From Ruaniaceae bacterium KH17 (GTDB taxonomy: Bacteria > Actinomycetota > Actinomycetes > Actinomycetales > Actinomycetaceae): 40,624 nucleotides of DNA. Below, in pieces: positions 35,183 through 40,624 of the stretch. A model generated the notes under the pieces. It did no database searches. It was not told the DNA's origin and saw only the letters and a program-made list of their open reading frames with translations. The stretch is from assembly GCA_900199505.1 (NCBI GenBank), contig FZQV01000024.1:1-40624 (forward strand), given 5' to 3'. The first letter of the stretch is position 1; each line of letters starts with the position of its first letter. A program made the position numbers and the translations under genes.

Positions 35183-35517
35183 CGGTGGTGTTCTCCCCTT
35201 GTTCTGGCGGCCGCGCCCGCGCGACTCGGTACTAAGAACACCGTAGTCGAGAGCGGTGACATGGGGCGAAGAATCTCGGTCAGAGGACGTAGTGAACAGC
35301 TTTCGGTGGAGCCAAAGCGCCGATCACGTGGCGGATCTGGAGCGCCAACTCCTGTCCCCCAGGCGCTCCACACTAAATCTGAACTGAGCTCCCTGCATCC
35401 TGACCCGATTGCTCAATTCTCGGGGACGCCGTCGAGGAGGGCTGATTCGTGACTACTGCGGTCAAGGATGCACGCTCCGATGCCGGCCCTCTGTGAGACC
35501 GTGTACTTTTGAACTGG
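35183..35517. other. Spacer upstream of hsdM with an inverted repeat
   Basis: 335 bp between divergent hsdM and the AlbA-domain fragment, with no gene visible. A perfect 9-bp inverted repeat, TGGAGCGCC (35338–35346) and GGCGCTCCA (35362–35370), with a 15-base loop is the only clear structure. It lies about 155 bp before hsdM and could be an operator or an old terminator. I do not see a confident hsdM promoter. Confidence 0.45.
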
Positions 35518-35724
35518 ATGTACACAGCGGAACTGGACTCGTTCATCGACCGTCTCCGTGCAGACGTCGGAGAGTGCGACTGGGTTGAGTTCAAGACAAA
35601 CAACTCCGATCCCGAGGAGATCGGTCAGTACATATCTGCGCTCTCAAACGCGGCTGCGCTGGCAGAGCAGGAGTCAGCGTTCGCCGTCCTGACGGAGTCG
35701 GCTGAGAGGCCACGCGACTGGTGA
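35518..35724 (+). pseudogene. Truncated AlbA_2-type (Schlafen-like) DNA-binding domain fragment
   Basis: 68 codons. Residues about 18–50 read ECDWVEFKTNNSDPEEIGQY then ISALSNAAAL, the start of the AlbA_2 domain found in bacterial ATP-binding proteins often encoded beside restriction systems. After about residue 58 the similarity stops (the family would continue for hundreds of residues) and the frame ends LTESAERPRDW. The ATG at 35518 is likely the original start. Interpreted as the 5' remnant of a lost gene. Confidence 0.6.
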
Positions 35725-35980
35725 CGCCGGACGCGCGCCGGGGATCGGGCGCGACTCCCCCAGGTGGATATCGGCGGCGCGGCCCGACTGGAGAGCCAGT
35801 TATCCACAGATTCGCTACACCCCCTAGTGGGACTCACGCTTGATGTGGCCTACTGGCATGAAGGCGGTGACGACACACTCTGAATCTGCATCTCATGCGG
35901 AACGGATCTTGTCACTCCATACTCGTCCGAATGATTTATTCCACTCTAAACTATTGCGTATAGGTCGGTGTAAATATACA

Positions 35981-36190
35981 ATGAAACGCGAAGCAGTCAT
36001 CAAGAAGATCAAGAAGGAGGCGATCCGGCAGGGCCTCGAGTTCCGGCGCGAAGAGAGCACACGGCACACTCGAATCTACGTCGGCGCATTCTGGTCAAAT
36101 CTGGGCAGACACTCCGAGATCGACGACGTGACTGTGAAGAAGTTCTTCAACCAGTTTCAAGATGTCCTGGGGAAGGGATGGTGGCGATGA
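35981..36190 (+). CDS. hicA: HicA-family mRNA interferase toxin
   Basis: A 69-residue double-stranded-RNA-binding-fold toxin. MKREAVIKKIKKEAIRQGLE is the first helix; the His of STRHTRIYVG near residue 29 is the catalytic His. GRHSEIDDVTVKKFFNQFQD completes the fold, and the protein ends GKGWWR as in a known actinobacterial HicA subgroup. The usual GSH is TRH here. The ATG is chosen because upstream codons are AT-rich non-coding DNA; its ribosome-binding site is weak. It overlaps hicB by 4 bp. Confidence 0.85.
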   Translation: MKREAVIKKIKKEAIRQGLEFRREESTRHTRIYVGAFWSNLGRHSEIDDVTVKKFFNQFQDVLGKGWWR

Positions 36191-36567
36191 GTCAGACCTT
36201 TGTTGTCGAGGCAACACGCTCGCGGCGGTGGTGGGTCCTTGAGTGCACTGAAGCCCCAAGCGTCTCGCAGTGCCGCACGTTAGCCGAGGCCGCCGATGAG
36301 ATGCGCCCCCTGATCGCTGATCGCGCAGGGCTTGCGGAGGATGAGGTCGAGATAGACGTGCGAGTGATCGTCCCCGAGGTTATTCAGGGGGCACTCTCCG
36401 AGGTGGAGCGGCTCCGCGAGGAGTCCCGCCGAGCGAACGCGGAGGCGGCCGCCCGCTCGCGGCAGGTTGTTGCGGAGTTGCGCGCCGAGGGCCTCACGCT
36501 GGATGACATCGGCCGCATCCTCGGAGTCTCGAAGGGCCGAGTATCGCAACTCGCCAACGCGTCCTAA
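36187..36567 (+). CDS. hicB: HicB-like antitoxin with C-terminal helix-turn-helix
   Basis: A 126-residue antitoxin. The N-terminal half (about 1–65) has the HicB partial RNase-H-like fold pattern FVVEATRSRRWWVLECTEAP and RTLAEAADEMRPLIAD. A charged helix follows (about 68–100), then a DNA-binding helix-turn-helix near 103–122: LTLDDIGRILGVSKGRVSQL. The start overlaps the hicA stop (ATGA), with AAGGGATGG upstream. The HTH implies autoregulation of the pair. Its stop codon overlaps the convergent ADP-ribosylglycohydrolase stop by 4 bp. Confidence 0.85.
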   Translation: MSQTFVVEATRSRRWWVLECTEAPSVSQCRTLAEAADEMRPLIADRAGLAEDEVEIDVRVIVPEVIQGALSEVERLREESRRANAEAAARSRQVVAELRAEGLTLDDIGRILGVSKGRVSQLANAS

Positions 36568-37628
36568 CCCTCTGAGCGACGTCGAAATAGGACGGTGCGG
36601 GTAGTGAGGTCCTTGAGATCCTCGGCGTTCAGCCCCGGCCAGCCGTGGAGAGGTGCCAGCCAGCGCTCAGGGACCGCGGCCGCACCCCACACCGCGCCGG
36701 CAAGTGCACCCGCGATTGCGGCAACCGTGTCCGTGTCATGCCCGATCCGAATGGCGGTGTGAAGGGTCAGTTCGAAGGGGGTTGGCTCAGAGGTTGCGCC
36801 GCGTTCCGACTCCTCGCGTCGCTCGCCCAACCCACGAGAGTCCTCCGTCTCGCTTGGTTTCGTCTCTGGTTTCGACTCGCTTCGCTCGCTCAACCCGCGG
36901 GAGTGCGAGATCGCGGACCATGCGGCCTGCAACGCACCCACCGACCACGCGTTCTGCGTGAACGCGCTCGGCGGCTTCGACTCCGCCTCCTCGAGCACAG
37001 CGCGCCAGTACTCGGGGCTGGGAACCCAGGGGGCGACGTCGTCGAACATGGGCTGCTCACCCTTCAGCACCGCGTGGCGGATCATCAGGCACCAGACTGC
37101 CGCCGCCTCCCACCCTTCACGTTGATAGTGCGTGAGCTGCGAGACCAGCCGCGCAACCTCGACCAGCCCAGCCGAATCGCCCAGGTATGCGAGCGCCACC
37201 GGGCCCGTGCGCATGAGCGCGCCGTTTCCCGCCGAGCGGCCCGTCAGATCATGAATCTCCTTCGCGGCGGCACTCATCTCCTTGGCCGACGGCGCTGGGC
37301 CGAGCTTGTTGAAGACGGCGCGGGTCTGGTTGCCCACGTCCGGCGGGTCGCCTTCAAACCAGTCCATGAACCCCTGCGCGATCGCGTCAAGTGCAGCAGG
37401 GGTGCGCAGGTCCGCGCCCGTTGCGGCCACGCGGAGGATCGCCGCTGCCTGGGCCGTGTCATCCGTCCACTCCCCCGGCGCGAAGTTGCCAAGGCCGCCG
37501 CCGATCATCTCGGGGATCAGGTCCTCCGCCGGGTACGTGAACTCGTAGCCCGCGCCCAGCGCATCCCCGACGGCGGACCCCACCACCGCGCCGATAGCAC
37601 GGTCGAGCTGGGCGGGAGTCAGGTCCAT
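36564..37628 (-). CDS. ADP-ribosylglycohydrolase family protein (DraG-like) with in-frame repeat insertions
   Basis: A 354-residue magnesium-dependent hydrolase that removes ADP-ribose from proteins or small molecules. Family motifs: AVVGSAVGDALGAGYEF at the N terminus, FAPGEWTDDTAQ (metal-binding Thr-Asp-Asp), RSAGNGALMRTGPVAL, and GHDTDTVAAIAGALAGA near the C terminus. Residues about 242–276 are foreign: SRGLSERSESKPETK and SRGLGERREESERG are encoded by two copies of a repeat otherwise found in spacers. The reading frame survives. The ATG at 37628 has AGAGGGG upstream. It converges on hicB with overlapping stops. A role in reversing a toxin's ADP-ribosylation is possible but no partner is adjacent. 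Confidence 0.88.
   Translation of the reverse strand: MDLTPAQLDRAIGAVVGSAVGDALGAGYEFTYPAEDLIPEMIGGGLGNFAPGEWTDDTAQAAAILRVAATGADLRTPAALDAIAQGFMDWFEGDPPDVGNQTRAVFNKLGPAPSAKEMSAAAKEIHDLTGRSAGNGALMRTGPVALAYLGDSAGLVEVARLVSQLTHYQREGWEAAAVWCLMIRHAVLKGEQPMFDDVAPWVPSPEYWRAVLEEAESKPPSAFTQNAWSVGALQAAWSAISHSRGLSERSESKPETKPSETEDSRGLGERREESERGATSEPTPFELTLHTAIRIGHDTDTVAAIAGALAGAVWGAAAVPERWLAPLHGWPGLNAEDLKDLTTRTVLFRRRSEG
36801..36903. repeat. Two GGTTTCGACT...CTCAACCC elements inside a coding region
   Basis: 36868–36903 starts GGTTTCGACTCGCTTCGCTC and ends AACCCGCGGGAG. 36801–36840 is a degenerate neighbour (GTTCCGACTCCTCGC...CAACCCACGAGAG). Both are similar to intergenic copies at 2746–2790 and 38037–38074. 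Confidence 0.75.
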
Positions 37629-37706
37629 TGCACCCCTCTTGGTTGCGGTGATCAGGTGAGTTCCACCGTACCGGCTGGACCCCGGCGGCGGGACCGCGAG
37701 TGCAAA

Positions 37707-37756
37707 GGGGCACGCTCGTCCTCCCATGGCGGGCCATAAGAGGACGAGCGCGCCCC
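37707..37756. repeat. Long perfect-type hairpin
   Basis: 17-bp stem with one mismatch: GGGGCACGCTCGTCCTC (37707–37723) pairs with GAGGACGAGCGCGCCCC (37740–37756), 16-base loop. No T-run follows. It lies about 80 bp upstream of the ADP-ribosylglycohydrolase start, so it is not a terminator of that gene. Confidence 0.8.
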
Positions 37757-38036
37757 AATCGACGAGCGGGCGCCGTCGGACAGGGCAACGCGCACGATGT
37801 GGAGCAAATAACCCTCCTCGATCGCCCATAGAACGCCAGCAGCTCCACAAGAGGCGAGCAGGCGTTTGCCACTCACATGAGTGCCAGAAGTCCAGGGTGC
37901 GGCGGCGAGGGCGGGACGGGGATTGGTCAAAGGACTGTCGGGGCGCCCACCGGTAGGGGCGCCGTCGGGCAAGAGCTTGGCAGTTGGCGAACGCATAACG
38001 TTCATCCGGCGCCAGACTAATGCGCGAGCCCACGAT

Positions 38037-38074
38037 GGTTTCGACTTCGCTCCGCTTCGCTCAACCCACGGGAG
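38037..38074. repeat. Dispersed GGTTTCGAC...CAACCC element, copy C
   Basis: GGTTTCGACTTCGCTCCGCT followed by TCGCTCAACCCACGGGAG. It lies 50 bp beyond the stop codon of the flavoprotein gene, similar to the location of copy A after prs. Confidence 0.7.
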
Positions 38075-38123
38075 ACGCGAAGAGGGGGCCGGACGCAGCC
38101 GACCCCCTCCTGCAACTCAACGC

Positions 38124-39773
38124 CTACTTCGAAACGCGCTGCTTCGCCATGTGTCGCGCACCGCGCAGGCCGAATACCGAAGCCGGGCCAATCGTCGAGC
38201 CGGGGCCCGGGTACGTGTGCCCCATGACCGAGGCGGTCGTGTTGCCCGCCGCGTACAGCCCCTCGATCACGGAACCGTCCTCGCGCAGCACGCGCGCCTC
38301 CGTGTCCGTGACCAGGCCGCCCTTCGTGCCGAGGTCGCCGACCACCACCTTGTAGGCGGTGTACGGACCCTTCGCCATCGAGCCGAGACAGGCGTTGGGG
38401 GTGACGGTCGGGTCGCCGTAGTAGCGGTCGTAGAGCGAATCACCCTTGCCGAAGTCCTGATCGCGCCCGGTCTTCGCGAAGCCGGTCACCCGATCCGCCG
38501 TGGCCCGCAGGTTCGCGCGCGGCACCCCGATCTTGTCCGCGAGCTCCTCAATCGTGTCCGCCTTGTGGTACTTGCCCTGCTCCGCCATGCCCTTCAGCAG
38601 GCCCGGCATGATCGAGAACGTCCGGAAGTACCGCTTGTTGTACGGGCCGGAGGTGATCATCCAGAAGTCGCCGCCGCGATCGTGCTCGAGCATGTGGTGC
38701 CCGAGGTCCACATACGACTCCGCCTCATTCGCGAACCGCTTCCCCTGCGAATCAACGATCATCGAGTACGGCAGCGCCCGCTCACCCACGATGAAGCCCA
38801 TGTTCGGCCCCTCCGCGATGGGCGCGAGCGAGGCACCCCACCACGCATCGTCCATGAAGTCGACAGCCGCGCCAAGCGCCTGCGCGAACTCAATCGGCGT
38901 GCCCTGGTTGCTCGGCGAGCCGGACGAGTAGCCCGTCACGTTCTGGTACTTCTCCCGCCATTCCTGGTTCGACTCGAAGCCACCGGCGCCCAGCATCACG
39001 CCAAGCCGCGCGCGGAAGATCCGCTCGCCCTCGGGGCTCTCGGCACGCACACCCACCACGCGATCGTCCTCCACAACCAGCCCGACGGCGGGTGTGTTCA
39101 GTCGCAGCGGAACGCCGGCCTTGATCACGGTTGCGTAGGCAAAGTTGGCCATCAGGCCGCCTCCGATACCCACGTTCTTCTTGCCGGTCACGAGGCCGCC
39201 AAGTGTGCGGAACACGAACCGTGCGCCGCCCACGAAACCACCCGGGGTGGACCAGGAGCGCTGCAGCTTGTAGGTGTCATCTGTGCGCATCGGGATCGGG
39301 ACCGCGCCGCGCTGGGTCTTCGCCCACTCGCCGATCTTCTTCACGTTGAAGATACCGCCCTCAACGCCGCGACCCACCTTGCCGCCCGGTAGCTCCGGAT
39401 AGTAGTCCGGGTACTTCGGCGCGCGCGTGAACTCCATCCCGTGCCGCTCGCAGGTGTTGATGAGGTCATCCACCGTGTCGATGTACGCCTCGATGCGCTC
39501 CTTCGACGCCGCCGGACCGGGCTCGCCAATCGTCTCGAGCATGTACTCAAGCGCCTCTTCGCGAGAGTCCAGCGCGCCGTCGCGCTTCATCAGCGGGTTG
39601 TTCGGTAGCCACATGCCGCCGCCGGACATTGAGCTGTTGCCGCCCCACTGATCGGAGCTCTCCAGCAGGATGACACTCAGGCCTTCGTCAACGGCGCCGA
39701 GCGCGGCCGCAAACGCCGCCGATCCCGAGCCGACCACAACGACGTCAAAGGTTTCTTCTTGCGGGTTCGCCAT
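38124..39773 (-). CDS. FAD-dependent dehydrogenase, 3-ketosteroid delta-1-dehydrogenase-like
   Basis: A 549-residue flavoprotein of the fumarate reductase/KstD superfamily. The FAD site is VVVVGSGSAAFAAALGA near residues 10–26, followed by GGNSSMSGGGMWLPNNPL, the KstD-typical block. The C terminus has YAAGNTTASVMGHTYPGPGS, in which Y-P-G-x-G corresponds to the catalytic Tyr/Gly of 3-ketosteroid dehydrogenases, then TIGPASVFGLRGARH. The ATG at 39773 has AAAGGCGAGG upstream; earlier in-frame starts are not supported. No other steroid-degradation gene is in the window, so the real substrate may be another ketone or enoate. Confidence 0.87.
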   Translation of the reverse strand: MANPQEETFDVVVVGSGSAAFAAALGAVDEGLSVILLESSDQWGGNSSMSGGGMWLPNNPLMKRDGALDSREEALEYMLETIGEPGPAASKERIEAYIDTVDDLINTCERHGMEFTRAPKYPDYYPELPGGKVGRGVEGGIFNVKKIGEWAKTQRGAVPIPMRTDDTYKLQRSWSTPGGFVGGARFVFRTLGGLVTGKKNVGIGGGLMANFAYATVIKAGVPLRLNTPAVGLVVEDDRVVGVRAESPEGERIFRARLGVMLGAGGFESNQEWREKYQNVTGYSSGSPSNQGTPIEFAQALGAAVDFMDDAWWGASLAPIAEGPNMGFIVGERALPYSMIVDSQGKRFANEAESYVDLGHHMLEHDRGGDFWMITSGPYNKRYFRTFSIMPGLLKGMAEQGKYHKADTIEELADKIGVPRANLRATADRVTGFAKTGRDQDFGKGDSLYDRYYGDPTVTPNACLGSMAKGPYTAYKVVVGDLGTKGGLVTDTEARVLREDGSVIEGLYAAGNTTASVMGHTYPGPGSTIGPASVFGLRGARHMAKQRVSK

Positions 39774-40242
39774 GACCAACCTCGCCTTTCTGGTGCGGCG
39801 CACCACCGAACAACACTGTCCGGTTAAGTCTAGATGACTCGCGTCAATGATGCGCGCAATGTGGCCCTCTTCGCGCCGGGCTAAGAGTCCCGGCCCCGGC
39901 GGCGAACTCCGCCCACCGTCCACACTCCGCCCGCACCCCGCGAGACTGCCCCCGCCCCAACGATGTGGTTGCCGCGTTGGCGTCTCGGCGCCCTGGCGCG
40001 CCAACACAGCAACCACAACGCTCGCGGGCGGCGAGTTTCGGGCGCGAGGGGGCTGTACGGCCTGGGCGCAGGTGCACACCCGACGTGTCCTGGAACAGGG
40101 GCGGCCCGGACACGGGAGTACGCCCGTCACGTCCTGGAGCGGGCGCGCCGAGCGAGAGCTCGGCCACCACGCCGGGCAACCCAACGCCGTCGGGCAGGTA
40201 GCCTGGATGAGCACCACCCGCGGCGACCATGAAGGAGCACCA
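39774..40242. other. Repeat-containing spacer
   Basis: 469 bp without a recognisable gene. Holds the second family-2 palindrome (39964–40017) and one CGCCGTCGGGCA motif (40185–40196). Presumably also contains the promoter of the flavoprotein gene, which I cannot place firmly; TTGACG on the minus strand at 39842–39847 is a candidate -35. Confidence 0.5.
39964..40017. repeat. Palindromic element, family 2 copy 2
   Basis: Nested arms: TGTGGTTGC (39964–39972) with GCAACCACA (40009–40017), and GTTGGCG (39976–39982) with CGCCAAC (39999–40005). Its reverse complement shares GTTGGCGCGCCAG and the CAAC/GTTG arms with 22290–22335. Confidence 0.7.
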
Positions 40243-40317
40243 ATGCCGAGCAGCAACCGCCCACCAGGGCCAGGCAACGGCGGGATGGGTCTGCTGAAGG
40301 TTTGGTTGAGTCCTTGA
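40243..40317 (+). pseudogene. Start of a gene apparently interrupted by an IS3 element
   Basis: An ATG with a good GAAGGAG (40231–40237, five bases upstream) opens a Pro/Gly-rich frame, MPSSNRPPGPGNGGMGLLKV, that ends at TGA 40315–40317, where the insertion element begins. The strong ribosome-binding site and abrupt end suggest the 5' end of a disrupted gene. The product is not recognisable. Confidence 0.4.
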
Positions 40318-40624
40318 CTGCATGATTCCCGTGAGGGGGTCGTGTTGAGAGGATGGCTATCATGCCGAAGATCTATACCGAGCAGTTCAAACGAGACGCT
40401 GTTGCGATGGTCGCGCAGGGCGTGTCCCAGAAGAAGGTGTGTAGGGATCTGGGGATCTCGAAGTCCGCGCTGCAGGCGTGGGTGAGGGATGACCGATTCC
40501 GTGCGCAGGGGCTGACGCCAACGACTGATCCTGACGAGCGCCGCGAGATGATGGCTGCGCTGAAGCGGATCCGGGAGTTGGAGATGGAGAACGAGGTGTT
40601 GCGTCGGGCAGCGGCGTATTTGTC
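40314..40624 (+). mobile_element. IS3-family insertion sequence, left end only
   Basis: The window ends inside the element. The left boundary is estimated near TGACTGCATGATTCCCG because orfA begins about 45 bp later and the preceding frame breaks there. The exact terminal repeat cannot be set without the right end. Confidence 0.6.
40362..40624 (+). CDS. IS3-family transposase OrfA (partial, runs off the window)
   Basis: The first 87 residues of an IS3 OrfA. A helix-turn-helix near residues 8–42 (YTEQFKRDAVAMVAQGVSQK, then VCRDLGISKSALQAWV) would bind the element's ends. A leucine-zipper segment begins near 67 (LKRIRELEMENEVLRRAAAY). In this family OrfA is joined to the DDE-type OrfB by programmed frameshifting, which would lie beyond the window. 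The ATG at 40362 has GAGAGG nine bases upstream; an ATG three codons earlier is too close to it. Confidence 0.9.
   Translation, partial: MPKIYTEQFKRDAVAMVAQGVSQKKVCRDLGISKSALQAWVRDDRFRAQGLTPTTDPDERREMMAALKRIRELEMENEVLRRAAAYL

Larger units (their letters stand above)
37629..38123. other. Repeat-rich spacer without a gene
   Basis: 495 bp. Contains a large hairpin (37707–37756), the CGCCGTCGGRCA motif at 37771 and 37960, a CACTCA-CA-TGAGTG palindrome (37870–37883) like the 52-bp tandem repeat, and copy C of the GGTTTCGAC element (38037–38074). No credible coding sequence on either strand. Confidence 0.7.

Noticed and set aside
35338-35370. Terminator for the hsd operon
   Set aside because: The inverted repeat lies upstream of hsdM, not after hsdR, and has no T-run.
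35725-35980. Promoter upstream of hicA in the AT-rich stretch (TATTGCGTATAGG, TAAATATACA)
   Set aside because: Several weak -10-like boxes but no -35 at a suitable distance; cannot place one confidently.

Overview
The window is a high-GC bacterial chromosome segment. Frequent GTG starts and the order pth–rplY–prs–glmU with a divergent TetR gene (the order known around Rv1014c–Rv1019 in Mycobacterium tuberculosis) point to an actinobacterium. The genus cannot be named from the sequence. No rRNA, CRISPR array or prophage is visible. One tRNA (Gln, TTG) lies just upstream of glmU.

Layout. 1–5.4 kb: a 52-bp tandem repeat, a ZIP metal transporter, then the housekeeping block pth, rplY/ctc, prs, glmU and tRNA-Gln, all on the minus strand. 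5.5–9.2 kb: a TetR regulator, an orphan A24 (prepilin-type) peptidase, and a two-gene ABC exporter with its own promoter and a strong shared terminator. 9.2–15.6 kb: cstA plus its small partner ybdD (pyruvate or peptide uptake), a secreted lipoprotein interrupted by an in-frame stop, a DUF1846 protein and rpiB. 15.8–21.8 kb: an OpuC-type osmoprotectant ABC operon (ATPase, two permeases, binding lipoprotein), a disulfide-type flavin oxidoreductase and an MFS transporter.

From about 22 to 36.6 kb the window becomes an accessory, defence-like island. It holds two 5'-truncated VapC/PIN remnants, a complete mazEF-type pair, a DUF2130 nuclease-fold protein, a calcineurin-like phosphoesterase, a pirin, a broken small lipoprotein and a five-gene restriction–modification operon. 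It ends with a truncated AlbA-domain fragment and a hicAB pair. The restriction operon is hsdM–mrr–hsdS–(GIY-YIG/RAMA)–hsdR. All four junctions are 4-bp stop/start overlaps, so the Mrr-type and GIY-YIG nucleases are built into the type I unit rather than merely next to it. This is the best candidate here for an undescribed composite defence system: HsdM/HsdS would write the mark, HsdR would restrict unmarked DNA, and the two extra nucleases may act on other modification states. HsdS also carries a 12-bp repeat in its central spacer, as in EcoR124-type systems with changeable specificity.

36.6–40.6 kb: an ADP-ribosylglycohydrolase with two intergenic-type repeats inserted in frame, a 3-ketosteroid-dehydrogenase-like flavoprotein, a repeat-rich spacer, and the start of an IS3-family element that seems to interrupt a short reading frame. 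Several families of small dispersed palindromic repeats recur through the non-coding DNA and are listed separately.
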